Shown here piece by piece: positions 15,842-24,011 of a stretch of 64,000 bases of DNA. Every line of letters starts with the position of its first letter. Within the stretch, counting starts at the first letter, position 1. The position numbers were made by a program, and so were the translations under genes. The notes under the pieces were generated by a model. That model made no database searches, was not told where the DNA came from, and saw only the letters and a program-made list of their open reading frames with translations. Source of the stretch: Mucilaginibacter empetricola (GTDB lineage Bacteria > Bacteroidota > Bacteroidia > Sphingobacteriales > Sphingobacteriaceae); the NCBI RefSeq assembly GCF_024808665.1, contig NZ_JANUBZ010000001.1:620001-684000 (forward strand), in the 5' to 3' direction.

Positions 15842-16903
15842 ATGGGACACAACATCAATAATGTAAACGGTAAGGACAGCTTTTTCAGCGTAAAGGAAAA
15901 GCCATGGCACGGGTTAGGTCAAATCGTTGACCAATACCCCACAAGCGCAGAGGCGATAAAATATGCAGGGTTGGATTACGAGGTCATTAAATCACCCTTG
16001 TTTACCTATCAGCGGGATGAAACTATCGGGGATAACGGGGACGTGATAGCTGGAAGCCAAATGCCCGTACCAAATCATTATGCGACCGTCCGCACCGATA
16101 ACCATGCCGTTTTAGGCGTGGTTGGCAAGGACTACGAAATCGTACAGAATGTAAACGCTTTTGAATTCTTCGATGCCATCGTTGGTGGCGGGGACGGAAT
16201 TTTATACGAAACCGCAGGGGCATTAGGCAAAGGCGAACGCATATTTATCACCGCCAAACTACCGGGCTATATCAGGGTGGGCAAACAGGATATGATTGAG
16301 CAATACCTGTTTTTAACTACCTCGCACGATGGGTTCGGCAGTATCACCGCAGCATTTACCCCTATCCGTATCGTGTGCAACAATACGCTTAATGCTGCCA
16401 TGCGCAACCATAGCAACTCTATTAAAATCAGGCATACCGCTTCTGCCAACGACAGATTGAAACAGGCGCATACGCTCATGGGCATATCGTCCAATTTAGG
16501 GCATGAACTGGAGGGTTTGCTTAACCATTGGTCACAGGTAAAAATTACCGACAAGGAAGTAAAAAGGCTCATACAGATTGCCATGTCGCCCAACAAAGAA
16601 GTTTTAAAAAATTTAGCGCAGGGCAAGGTGGATGAACTGTCCACCACCTATACCAATATCGTTGACAACGTGTACGAATACGCTTTGGGCAGTCCCACCC
16701 AACAAATGGAAACTACTGCCGGGACAGTATTCGGTGCCTATAACGCCATCACGGGCTATTTTCAGAACGTGCGCAGTTTCGGCAATGACGAAGCGAAATT
16801 CAAATCCATCATGGACGGTACAGCCAAACAAAGGGGACAAACCGCTTTTGACGTTTGCCGTGATTTTGTTAAAAACGGTGCGGATGCGCTTATCCTGAAT
16901 TAA
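15842..16903 (+). CDS. DUF932 (phage/plasmid-like) protein
   Basis: 353 residues. The start MGHNINNVNGKDSFFSVKEK, the KPWHGLGQ motif and the FTPIRIVCNNTLNAA block are the hallmarks of the DUF932 / phage-plasmid-like family. Members are common on conjugative elements and phages and are suspected to act in element maintenance, but no biochemical role is established. Position after ssb and before PRTRC genes is typical of Bacteroidota mobile elements. Confidence 0.9.
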   Translation: MGHNINNVNGKDSFFSVKEKPWHGLGQIVDQYPTSAEAIKYAGLDYEVIKSPLFTYQRDETIGDNGDVIAGSQMPVPNHYATVRTDNHAVLGVVGKDYEIVQNVNAFEFFDAIVGGGDGILYETAGALGKGERIFITAKLPGYIRVGKQDMIEQYLFLTTSHDGFGSITAAFTPIRIVCNNTLNAAMRNHSNSIKIRHTASANDRLKQAHTLMGISSNLGHELEGLLNHWSQVKITDKEVKRLIQIAMSPNKEVLKNLAQGKVDELSTTYTNIVDNVYEYALGSPTQQMETTAGTVFGAYNAITGYFQNVRSFGNDEAKFKSIMDGTAKQRGQTAFDVCRDFVKNGADALILN

Positions 16904-16942
16904 TTAAACGGGGGAGCAATCCCCCTTATTTTAAAACTTAAA

Positions 16943-17326
16943 ATGAACGTCATGCAACCATTAAGAGCATTGAATAATGTACAGAAAGCAAGGCTTTTAC
17001 ATGCCTTATTTTATCAGGAGATACCCGCCTTTTTGGAATTTTTAGATACCCAATGCCACATCATTGACGATAGCCGGGACGAAATTATCAGCAACTGGAA
17101 AGTCAATTTGATAAGCGCAGGAATGTGGCTTGAACTGGCAGAAGAAACACAGCGGGTACTAAACAAATTCGGCCAAGGTTTGCGGACAAGCAGCGCAGTT
17201 TTTAGTGAACAATTATTTGCAGGCTATGGAGCAGTTTTTATGAGCCACCAGTTACTGCAATACATCGAAAACAACCACGCCGACCGCAAATTCAAAACAG
17301 CCGTGGACTTATTTTTTAACCCTTAA
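16943..17326 (+). CDS. Hypothetical protein of the mobile-element operon
   Basis: 127 residues, largely helical by composition (NNVQKARLLHALFYQEIPAFLEFLDTQ read in part), no known domain. Short gap to the next gene (11 bp) and the same start context as its neighbours place it in the SSB-PRTRC operon. Function unknown. Confidence 0.6.
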   Translation: MNVMQPLRALNNVQKARLLHALFYQEIPAFLEFLDTQCHIIDDSRDEIISNWKVNLISAGMWLELAEETQRVLNKFGQGLRTSSAVFSEQLFAGYGAVFMSHQLLQYIENNHADRKFKTAVDLFFNP

Positions 17327-17337
17327 TCTATTTAGCC

Positions 17338-18015
17338 ATGAAAATCATACAGCTTAATCTTTATGAGTTTGCCGAACTGGAAGAAACGGCAAAGAAAAAG
17401 GCCATCGAAGCAGACCGTTATATTAATGTTGACTATTCGTGGTGGGATTTTACCTATGATGATTTTATCAGTATTTGCGAAACTATCGGGATAACGGTCG
17501 ATAAGAAAAACATCTTTTTCAGGGGCTTTTATTCACAGGGGGACGGAAGCGGGTTTGTAGCGGAAATTGGCCTGCCTGTCTTATTGGACGGCATTGTTAA
17601 CCAAAAATGGAGAGAATATGCTCCCAAACTGGAATTGGATTTATCCCTGCCGGAGATTGACGGGCGTGTTTTAAAACTGATACGGGAAAGCAAACTGGAT
17701 ACAGCCCCGCAAATTACGCACCCGCACAGGGGCTACTATGTTAAAGCAGAACTCAACGAGAACCTGCCGCATAGTTTTCACGGTTACCCGCTGATAGAAA
17801 AGCAACTGGATGTATTGGAAGACTGGTTAATTAAAATCGCAGAAACGCTTAACCATTTCCTGTATAAATCGCTCGAAAGCGAATATGAATACCAAACCAC
17901 CGACCAAGCAGTTGCCGGGGCATTGGAAGCCATCGAATACTGGTTTACCTCAGACGGTAAAAAAGCGACCCGCTTAGAAAGTTTATCCTTTAAAAATTCA
18001 ATCGAAACGCCATGA
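17338..18015 (+). CDS. Hypothetical protein of the mobile-element operon (225 residues)
   Basis: The N-terminus (LYEFAELEETAKKKAIEADR, then INVDYSWWDFTYDDF) resembles a group of uncharacterised plasmid and phage proteins starting with an 'EL-x-AKxKA' helix and a Trp-rich segment. No catalytic motif is visible. It overlaps the next gene by 4 bp (ATGA), so translation is coupled. Function not known. Confidence 0.6.
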   Translation: MKIIQLNLYEFAELEETAKKKAIEADRYINVDYSWWDFTYDDFISICETIGITVDKKNIFFRGFYSQGDGSGFVAEIGLPVLLDGIVNQKWREYAPKLELDLSLPEIDGRVLKLIRESKLDTAPQITHPHRGYYVKAELNENLPHSFHGYPLIEKQLDVLEDWLIKIAETLNHFLYKSLESEYEYQTTDQAVAGALEAIEYWFTSDGKKATRLESLSFKNSIETP

Positions 18016-18248
18016 AATTATTAATTATCCATAATCATATCACCCTGCACGCCTGCATCCTGTTAGGGATAGGCTTAGTCATCCGCTACTGGATTGGTAG
18101 GCGCAGGTTCAACCGCAGGAGCATAGCAGGCTTACAGCTTTTTTCATCCTATGAAAAATGGTGGCTAATTACCCGCATAGAACGCCTGGTTAACTTTTTG
18201 GCATTGCTTGCCATACTTGCCGGGACATTCCTTTTAATCTTTAAATAA
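18012..18248 (+). CDS. Small membrane protein of the mobile-element operon
   Basis: 78 residues with two hydrophobic segments (LHACILLGIGLVIRYWIG, ~residues 10-27, and LVNFLALLAILAGTFLLIF near the C-terminus) separated by a basic stretch. It overlaps its upstream neighbour by 4 bp. Likely an inner-membrane protein; role unknown. Confidence 0.6.
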   Translation: MKLLIIHNHITLHACILLGIGLVIRYWIGRRRFNRRSIAGLQLFSSYEKWWLITRIERLVNFLALLAILAGTFLLIFK

Positions 18249-18256
18249 TCACCGCC

Positions 18257-18502
18257 ATGAAAACAAAGCATTTTTTAAAATCACACGTCACCATAACGGA
18301 TTATGCCAAGCATAAAATGGTGTACCCGGCAAGCGTGTACAGCGCCATCAATGCCGGAAAAATCAAGCCGGATATAATCGGGCTGTCCCGTATCAAAATG
18401 ATTGACCTCAAAATTTACGGAGCATACCAATTCAGCTTGCATAACCCTGATAAGGAAATGTTGCTGAAATGGTTTGAGCGCAAAGGGAAAAAGAAACAAT
18501 AG
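18257..18502 (+). CDS. Small hypothetical protein of the mobile-element operon
   Basis: 81 residues, basic. The segment VTITDYAKHKMVYPASVYSA followed by INAGKIKPDIIGLSRIKMID looks like a small helix-turn-helix or excisionase-like fold, in which a residue pattern 'YAKxxxVxPASVYxAI' would form the recognition helix; this is a guess from pattern. It directly precedes the PRTRC E gene. Confidence 0.5.
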   Translation: MKTKHFLKSHVTITDYAKHKMVYPASVYSAINAGKIKPDIIGLSRIKMIDLKIYGAYQFSLHNPDKEMLLKWFERKGKKKQ

Positions 18503-18525
18503 CAATTCACTTAAAATACATATTT

Positions 18526-19104
18526 ATGAAAACGAACTTTTTTGAACAAATAGCCAACCTGAATGCCCCCGGCATTTGGAAAATAGGCATCCAAAATGAT
18601 GCGAACGGGAATTTTGTAGTATCTGCCCTGTATTCACCTGTGCAGTCCACCGAACCCGCCCTGAAAACCATCGCCCCCCTGATTTTCAAGGGGACGGCTA
18701 CCGAAATGGACGAGGGGTTTTTTGAAGCGATTGAAAAACCCGTACAGGAAACGGCAGGCTTGTACAGCAACGTAGCAGCATATACTAAGAATTTAGATAA
18801 CGCCAAAAAGAAGCTGTCGCAGGGGAACAAAAGTCAACCAGTTGAAAAAACGGACGCAACGGGCGAAGAGGATATGGAAGTAGGCGAACCGAAAGTATCT
18901 GCCGAAGACAAGAAAAAAGCCTATACCGAAGCCATCCGCAAAGTGGTGGAACTGAACGATGCCTGCAAATATGAGGATGCTTTGGCAATTCTGCCATCGG
19001 TTGAGGATTACCCCGAAAAAACAGAGGAACTGAACAAACGCAAAGCCGACCTTACCCGCAAAAAGGAGCAGATGGCGCAGGCACTCAAATTATTTAACGA
19101 TTAA
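18526..19104 (+). CDS. PRTRC system protein E
   Basis: 192 residues. The N-terminus (FEQIANLNAPGIWKIGIQND) and the central PLIFKGTATEMDEGFFEAIE match the PRTRC E family; the C-terminal half is charged and helical. PRTRC (ParB-related, ThiF-related cassette) genes occur on plasmids and integrative elements; the biochemical role of E is unknown. It is the first PRTRC gene here, followed in order by C, F, B and ThiF. Confidence 0.85.
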   Translation: MKTNFFEQIANLNAPGIWKIGIQNDANGNFVVSALYSPVQSTEPALKTIAPLIFKGTATEMDEGFFEAIEKPVQETAGLYSNVAAYTKNLDNAKKKLSQGNKSQPVEKTDATGEEDMEVGEPKVSAEDKKKAYTEAIRKVVELNDACKYEDALAILPSVEDYPEKTEELNKRKADLTRKKEQMAQALKLFND

Positions 19105-19115
19105 AACGTAAAGCC

Positions 19116-19334
19116 ATGTTACAGACAACGCTGTTAGAACGGATTTTTATACACAAGGATAACGGGCAGGAAGTCCGTTTAACCGACCCCGGCGAAACAT
19201 TCAACCCCGATATGGTGCTAAATTTTTATGCGGGTACTTACCCCGTACTCACCAATGCGAGGATAATCGGGCCGGAAATTAAAAACGATGAGATACAGTA
19301 CCGCTTTGAAAGCACAATGGGTACGAAAGGCTAA
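19116..19334 (+). CDS. PRTRC system protein C, ubiquitin-like (beta-grasp) candidate
   Basis: 72 residues. The family corresponds to the prokaryotic ubiquitin-like proteins predicted in ThiF/E2 operons. Strand-rich sequence LLERIFIHKDNGQEVRL and a C-terminus ending in ...MGTKG, with Gly as the last residue, fit a modifier that an E1 could adenylate directly without prior processing. It lies between PRTRC E and F and upstream of the E2-like B and E1-like ThiF proteins. The modifier role is a family-based prediction; conjugation has not been shown from this sequence. Confidence 0.8.
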   Translation: MLQTTLLERIFIHKDNGQEVRLTDPGETFNPDMVLNFYAGTYPVLTNARIIGPEIKNDEIQYRFESTMGTKG

Positions 19335-19345
19335 TAACAACCGCT

Positions 19346-19522
19346 ATGGAAAAGAGAGTTAGTAAAAGAAAAGTAACCGTCATAGAGCATAATAAACAAT
19401 GGAAACTGCATCAATTATTGGGAAGTTTCGCGGAACAGCTAAACCGCCTGCCGGACGCAAGGGAAGTACAGCAAAACCCGCTAAGAAGCGCACCGCAGGA
19501 ACGCACCGAAATGGTTTTCTGA
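19346..19522 (+). CDS. Small ORF (58 residues) overlapping the start of PRTRC F
   Basis: ATG at 19346 follows the C-gene stop by 11 nt and has the same 'CCGCTATG' start context as other genes of this operon (for example TCACCGCCATG before 18257). It reads MEKRVSKRKVTVIEHNKQWK and continues helical to EMVF and TGA at 19520-19522, overlapping PRTRC F in another frame by ~120 bp. It may be a real small protein, or the true 5' end of F separated by a frameshift. Not resolved. Confidence 0.35.
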   Translation: MEKRVSKRKVTVIEHNKQWKLHQLLGSFAEQLNRLPDAREVQQNPLRSAPQERTEMVF

Positions 19523-20496
19523 ACCATGCTTTTGAGCCTTTTTGGGGCATAGCTTTTCCAAACTGGAAGCAAACCGAACAGGAGTTTTTTGTTTCCGTCA
19601 AAAACTTATGCGCTTTGTACGGATGGGCAGAGCCGGACGTTTCCGGCCTGTCCTTTCCCGATAACATCCGGGAAGCCTATAACAGGATTACCGCACAGCA
19701 ACTAAAGGGGGCTGATTTGGAAATAAAAATTTGTCAGGACGAACACCACGCCTGTTGTTTAGCCACCGCCAAAACATTCAATACGGGTTACCAACTCTAC
19801 TATATCCCTGTCCGACCGCTTTGGAAAATGAGGGGAAATAAACAGGAATGGGAATTATACCAAATGCTCATAGCCGTCTTTGCCTATTTCTATCAGGTCG
19901 CAGGCATCCCGTTCTTTAGCGAACCGGGAACGATTGACGGGAATTATGATACCATTAAAAACTGGCTGGATGAAGAACCCGATGATGAGGAAGAAACGTA
20001 CAGGCTACGTCAAAAAAATGAACTGAAAGAACTGGACAAGGCGGGCAAAATCTTACTGCCCGAAATTAAAAAGCCGTTTACCCTGAAAGGGTTGGAAGCC
20101 TGTTTGGCAAAATATCGGAAAACGGCAAACAGCGATGCCCACCTTGCAGAAGTGGTGTACGAAATTATCAAACTGGTAAAGGATTACCCTAAACGAGCCA
20201 TTAAGGAAACCATGCACTACGAGGACGAAACAGGGGACAGTGATACCATTTATTGGGAGCAATATATCTCTTTTTACTGGAGCGGGGAAGACTGCCTTAC
20301 CGAAACGCTTTATCAGATGGTGAACGATGAGTTTCAGGAAATGGGCTATCAGGAAGAACCCATGAGTTTGCAATGGTTTGACCATCCGCAGGAAAAAACA
20401 AGCCATGTATTTGATTATGAGCCGAGGCTGTTTTCGCTCATCAACAGCTTATCAGAATTATTAAACGATTATGATTATGAAGAACCTAACGAATAA
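19399..20496 (+). CDS. PRTRC system protein F
   Basis: 365 residues. After a basic, Ala/Lys/Pro-rich N-terminus, the conserved core starts around FEPFWGIAFPNWKQTEQEFF and continues through a long helical region; the centre is acidic (EEPDDEEETYRL). This fits PRTRC F, of unknown function. Its end overlaps the B gene start by 26 bp, indicating coupling. The exact start is uncertain because a different-frame ORF (19346-19522) sits in the better start position. Confidence 0.75.
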   Translation: METASIIGKFRGTAKPPAGRKGSTAKPAKKRTAGTHRNGFLNHAFEPFWGIAFPNWKQTEQEFFVSVKNLCALYGWAEPDVSGLSFPDNIREAYNRITAQQLKGADLEIKICQDEHHACCLATAKTFNTGYQLYYIPVRPLWKMRGNKQEWELYQMLIAVFAYFYQVAGIPFFSEPGTIDGNYDTIKNWLDEEPDDEEETYRLRQKNELKELDKAGKILLPEIKKPFTLKGLEACLAKYRKTANSDAHLAEVVYEIIKLVKDYPKRAIKETMHYEDETGDSDTIYWEQYISFYWSGEDCLTETLYQMVNDEFQEMGYQEEPMSLQWFDHPQEKTSHVFDYEPRLFSLINSLSELLNDYDYEEPNE

Positions 20497-21208
20497 CTTT
20501 TGCAATGATTACCGGGCAATTAAAGCCCTGCTGATTTGCCAAAAACAAACCCAAAGCGATGAGGGCGAACTGGAAAGTATTTACGTGGAAAGCTACGACA
20601 TCGGCAAATATGGCAACCCCATTAACGCCCACCCGCTGACCTACCGGGAAACCCTGCAATTGAGCAGCTTGTTCCAGGCAGCCGAAGAACTGAAAACGGG
20701 CTATTTGCGGAGCAGGGGCATAATGCCGGGCAAGGTCTTATATGTTAATCCCCAATTATCCGGCTATGCGGTTTGGTACACGCCACCACAGGAAGCGCCC
20801 CTGTTCTTCGCTTCGGCTTTGGGCATCACTTCCGGCAGGGGAAAAGTGCCTGCGATGGTTTGGAAAGCAGGCAGGAACGAATTAATGATATATGCCTTGA
20901 AAGGCAATAAGAAGCCGGACGACAGAACCAAACTGTTTCATGCGCCTTTCTTTAACGTTTACCAAGACGGGAGGGTATGTATGGGAACGGTACGGATTAA
21001 TATCACCGAAGCCGCAAGACTGGAGGATTTTATGGGGCAATGGGAAAGCTATTTTTGGAACAGCTATTTCAGCCACCTGATGGGTGAATTTAACCCCGTA
21101 ACCGAAAATATCGTCCAGTTATGGCAGGCGCAGGTAAGTACCGACAGCCCCTTTCCAGCCCAAATCTTAAAGCCAACAAATTTCACCTTACAAAATTTAC
21201 TGACATGA
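20471..21208 (+). CDS. PRTRC system protein B, E2-like conjugating-enzyme candidate
   Basis: 245 residues. PRTRC B belongs to a family described by comparative genomics as E2/UBC-like. The sequence shows a plausible E2 active-site segment, FFNVYQDGRVCMGTV, with Cys170, closely resembling the eukaryotic HPNVYPxGxVCLxI pattern. An upstream PPQEAPLFF stretch may match the E2 proline-rich turn. The stop overlaps the ThiF start by 4 bp (ATGA at 21205-21208), so E2-like and E1-like proteins are translationally coupled. Start alternative: ATG at 20477. Confidence 0.8.
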   Translation: MIMKNLTNNFCNDYRAIKALLICQKQTQSDEGELESIYVESYDIGKYGNPINAHPLTYRETLQLSSLFQAAEELKTGYLRSRGIMPGKVLYVNPQLSGYAVWYTPPQEAPLFFASALGITSGRGKVPAMVWKAGRNELMIYALKGNKKPDDRTKLFHAPFFNVYQDGRVCMGTVRINITEAARLEDFMGQWESYFWNSYFSHLMGEFNPVTENIVQLWQAQVSTDSPFPAQILKPTNFTLQNLLT

Positions 21209-22029
21209 AAGCGAAGAAATCAAAGGCGGTAAAGCCAAGCGTACATATCGTTGAAAAGGTATTGCTGAACCCCTATAACCCCATAACGGTCAACCTGATT
21301 GGCGCAGGCGGGACAGGAAGCCAGTTTTTGACCGCATTGGGCAGGATGAACCATGCGCTGATTGCGCTGAACCATCCCGGATTGATGGTGCGGGTTTTTG
21401 ACGATGATAAGGTAGAACCCGCCAACCTCGGCAGGCAGTTGTTTCCCTCGGCTGATTTGGGAATGTACAAGGCGGTAGCGTTAGTAAACCGTATCAACCT
21501 GTTTTTCGGAACGAACTGGAAAGCCATTACCGAAAGGTATAACAAGGAAACCATACAGGATAACCCGGATTTAAGGATGGCGGAGTTTACCATTTCCTGT
21601 GTCGATACCGTTTTGGCAAGGTTTGAGATAGCCGAATTGCTGATGGGGTTGGACAAGAGGGTAACTTATATGCGCAACCGTCCGCTGTACTGGATGGATT
21701 TTGGCAACAGCAAGGATACGGGGCAGGTCATTCTTTCTACGCTAACCGAAATCAAACAGCCCGAAAGCAAAAAATTCAATGTAGTGGACAGCCTGCCTTT
21801 GGTCACTAACGAGTTCAGGGATTTGTTGGAGCATTCTGAAAGCACCGACAACACGCCAAGCTGTTCCTTAGCGGATGCCCTCGGCAAGCAGGATTTATTT
21901 ATTAATTCCGCATTGGCTAATTTAGGCGCATCCCTTTTATGGCAAATATTCAGGGAGGGTATGCTGTTTAACAGGGGATTTTTTCTGAACCTGAAAGAGT
22001 TTCGCACAACACCCTTAAAAGTGGCTTAA
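21205..22029 (+). CDS. PRTRC system ThiF-family protein (E1-like adenylating enzyme)
   Basis: 274 residues from the ATG at 21205; the longer frame from 21121 lies inside gene B. The ATP-binding Rossmann motif reads LIGAGGTGSQF (~residues 32-42), followed by VRVFDDDKVEPANLGRQLF, the ThiF/E1 acidic and Asn-Arg motif, and ISCVDTVLAR. Cys220 in the segment TPSCSLADAL is the best candidate thioester Cys. Together these fit an E1 that adenylates the C-terminus of a ubiquitin-like protein, here plausibly the PRTRC C protein. Confidence 0.88.
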   Translation: MKAKKSKAVKPSVHIVEKVLLNPYNPITVNLIGAGGTGSQFLTALGRMNHALIALNHPGLMVRVFDDDKVEPANLGRQLFPSADLGMYKAVALVNRINLFFGTNWKAITERYNKETIQDNPDLRMAEFTISCVDTVLARFEIAELLMGLDKRVTYMRNRPLYWMDFGNSKDTGQVILSTLTEIKQPESKKFNVVDSLPLVTNEFRDLLEHSESTDNTPSCSLADALGKQDLFINSALANLGASLLWQIFREGMLFNRGFFLNLKEFRTTPLKVA

Positions 22030-22055
22030 AAATTAATTAACTAAATGAACAGGCA

Positions 22056-22256
22056 ATGAAAATCATAGATTTGGACGGAAGGGAAATAACGGTGACGGAT
22101 TTAGCATTGGCATTAATGCAGGCTGATGATTACCGCCATTACCGGGTCAGCGACCCATCGGAATACCATTTGTACCTATATAAATATTGGGAGGATTTGT
22201 ATCAAAAACTCCTATTATTGGACAGGGAAATCAAGAGCGGAAAAGAACAGGCATGA
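22056..22256 (+). CDS. Small hypothetical protein between ThiF and macro-domain genes
   Basis: 66 residues, acidic and helical (EITVTDLALALMQADDYRHY), no known domain. Its stop overlaps the macro-domain start (ATGA at 22253-22256), so it is translated together with that gene. The length and coupling suggest a real gene, perhaps a partner of the macro-domain protein. Confidence 0.55.
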   Translation: MKIIDLDGREITVTDLALALMQADDYRHYRVSDPSEYHLYLYKYWEDLYQKLLLLDREIKSGKEQA

Positions 22257-22711
22257 TACGGTACACCACAGGTAATATAATGGATTCAAGTGCGGAGGCA
22301 TTGGTAAATACCGTCAATACCGTTGGTGTAATGGGGAAAGGAATTGCCCTGCAATTCAAACAAGCCTTTCCGCATAACTTCAACGTTTACAAACAAGCCT
22401 GCCTGAACGGGCATTTAACGACAGGAAAAATACTGGCAGTTAAGGACAACGAACTGTTGATGGGCGAAAGGCTTATCCTGAATTTCCCGACTAAACAGCA
22501 TTGGAAAATGCCGTCAAAATATGAATATGTGGAAAGCGGGTTAATTGCCCTCGTTTCTTATTTACAGGACAACCCGGTTAAAAGTATAGCCATGCCCGCA
22601 TTGGGTTGCGGAAACGGGGGATTGGAATGGCAAAAGGTTAAACTGCTGATAGAACAGCACCTTGCAGGATTGGATATGGCACTATGGGTCTATGAGCCGT
22701 TAAATCAGTAA
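22253..22711 (+). CDS. Macro-domain protein (ADP-ribose binding/hydrolysis)
   Basis: 152 residues forming one macro domain. It starts IRYTTGNIMDSSAEALVNTV, the canonical ADP-ribose loop, continues with NTVGVMGKGIALQFKQAF, and has the second loop PALGCGNGGLEW. This variant (VGVMGKGIALQFK) is closest to the DarG-type macro domains that remove ADP-ribose from DNA bases or proteins. No DarT-like ADP-ribosyltransferase is adjacent, so a toxin/antitoxin pair is not demonstrated. Translationally coupled to the small gene upstream and followed by an unknown 128-residue protein. Confidence 0.88.
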   Translation: MIRYTTGNIMDSSAEALVNTVNTVGVMGKGIALQFKQAFPHNFNVYKQACLNGHLTTGKILAVKDNELLMGERLILNFPTKQHWKMPSKYEYVESGLIALVSYLQDNPVKSIAMPALGCGNGGLEWQKVKLLIEQHLAGLDMALWVYEPLNQ

Positions 22712-22723
22712 ATTTGTACTATA

Positions 22724-23110
22724 ATGGATTACGAAGAAGCAAAACAAGCGGTCAAAAGCAAAAGGCACTTCCTGCTGCATACCCATAAAGGGACAACGGA
22801 TTGGGTGTTAATGGATTTATACATTGCCTACCAGGATAGTACAGAAGATGCCGTGGAGCAACGGGCATATTTAAAGGAACAAATCAGCGCTATTGTAGAT
22901 GCGCACATTTCATGGAAAACTACTGACCATACGTATTATGAAATAGAATCCACCGCCCCCCGCTATATTGACAGCGATGTTTTGGAAGTCCTGAATTACA
23001 TTTTAACGCCTGACCATCCCCGCCCTTTATTTATACCCCAGATTTTTTCAAAAAGAATTGAAGGTATCGGGCGCGAATTATCAGTGACCGGTTTTTACAA
23101 ATACCGCTAA
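22724..23110 (+). CDS. Hypothetical protein, last gene of the PRTRC operon
   Basis: 128 residues, mixed alpha/beta, no family recognised. It begins MDYEEAKQAVKSKRHFLLHT 12 nt after the macro-domain gene and ends just before a strong terminator. A segment with His/Trp/Thr (THKGTTDWVLMDLY) is a possible ligand site but nothing supports a function. It may be a partner of the macro-domain protein. Confidence 0.55.
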   Translation: MDYEEAKQAVKSKRHFLLHTHKGTTDWVLMDLYIAYQDSTEDAVEQRAYLKEQISAIVDAHISWKTTDHTYYEIESTAPRYIDSDVLEVLNYILTPDHPRPLFIPQIFSKRIEGIGRELSVTGFYKYR

Positions 23111-23121
23111 AAATCATCGGC

Positions 23122-23156
23122 GGGCTCACCGGTACCCGGTGAGCCCCGTTTTTTAC
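23122..23156 (+). terminator. Strong intrinsic terminator ending the PRTRC operon
   Basis: GGGCTCACCGG (23122-23132) and CCGGTGAGCCC (23136-23146) form a perfect 11-bp GC-rich stem with a 3-nt loop, followed by CGTTTTTTAC. It begins 12 nt after the last stop codon. Confidence 0.85.
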
Positions 23157-23215
23157 GCCCCGTATTTTCGCATTGTTGATCGCGCTTTGGTGAAAATACG
23201 GGGCGCTCCATTGTG
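23156..23215. repeat. 13-bp perfect inverted repeat next to the terminator
   Basis: CGCCCCGTATTTT (23156-23168) pairs with AAAATACGGGGCG (23203-23215); pairing extends inward by about three more pairs. It directly abuts the PRTRC terminator and the convergent gene at 23232, so it may protect the opposite-direction transcript or mark an element boundary. No T-run outside the stem. Confidence 0.55.
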
Positions 23216-23231
23216 AAGTATTTGCCGCGAA

Positions 23232-23660
23232 TCAGTCTTTGGGAATGAACACGTAATTGTCCTTGTCCTGCAATTTTTCTTCCTTAAAATCCTTATCTGT
23301 TAAATATCGGTGCAGGTAGTTTTTCAGGCTGCCCGCATCAAGCTTTTCAACAGGTATTGAGCAGGTCATGGACTCGCCATTAGCCGTACCGGGTATAGGC
23401 TGAATATAAATGGTAACCGGGTTGCTTCGATCCGGCCACAGGAAAAGGGTTATCGTCCGTCCGCCAATTTCAAACGCAGTTACACTGGTATCCAGCAGTT
23501 CATCAAATTTGATGTCTGTCGCAAATAACTGGCGGACATCATCTGCCTGTTTATCAAATATGATTACGCCCGTTTTATCAGATTCAGTGATTGCCGGGTG
23601 TTTTGTTGCTTTTAACAACTCATAGAACCGTGCTACAAACTCTTTGTGGTCATCTGCCAT
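23232..23660 (-). CDS. Hypothetical protein
   Basis: 142 residues, acidic, no recognised domain. Helical N-terminus (DHKEFVARFYELLKATKHPA), then strand-rich middle (FEIGGRTITLFLWPDRSNPV). It lies just upstream, on the other strand, of the PRTRC operon end and downstream of the DUF2630 gene by 25 bp, so the two minus-strand genes may be co-transcribed. Confidence 0.5.
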   Translation of the reverse strand: MADDHKEFVARFYELLKATKHPAITESDKTGVIIFDKQADDVRQLFATDIKFDELLDTSVTAFEIGGRTITLFLWPDRSNPVTIYIQPIPGTANGESMTCSIPVEKLDAGSLKNYLHRYLTDKDFKEEKLQDKDNYVFIPKD

Positions 23661-23685
23661 AACTTAGTTATTTTAAGCATAAAGC

Positions 23686-23931
23686 TTATTCCTTATAGTT
23701 CTCAATCTGATCAACGGGACGAATTTCCGCACCGCCCGGATTTCCACCTGCATCCCTTAACGCGCGTCGTTGCCGTAACAGGTCCCAATACTGGTCAAGC
23801 TCTGATTTAATTTGGTGCAGTTCTTTTACATCGGCATCCGTCAGGTCGGTTTTACTGTACAGATGTTCTTCCTTTTCTGTGAGTTTCGTGATATGCGAAA
23901 GCACAGAATTGTCGTTGGTATTATTTTCCAT
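23686..23931 (-). CDS. DUF2630 family protein
   Basis: 81 residues, two helices. The core ELHQIKSELDQYWDLLRQRR matches the DUF2630 signature (LDQCWDLLRQRRA), here with Tyr for the usual Cys. DUF2630 is a small family best known from Actinobacteria, with unknown function; a Bacteroidota member next to a mobile-element remnant may be horizontally acquired. The downstream gene at 23232 may be a partner. Confidence 0.75.
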   Translation of the reverse strand: MENNTNDNSVLSHITKLTEKEEHLYSKTDLTDADVKELHQIKSELDQYWDLLRQRRALRDAGGNPGGAEIRPVDQIENYKE

Positions 23932-24011
23932 GATCTTATCGTTTTAGGCAAGCTAATTATTTTAAAGGTACGCAAAAACAGGCGATGCTTTAAAACAGGA
24001 GTGGATACTAT

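Noticed and set aside
22253..23110. DarT/DarG toxin-antitoxin pair
   Set aside because: The macro domain is DarG-like, but no ADP-ribosyltransferase of DarT size or motif is next to it.
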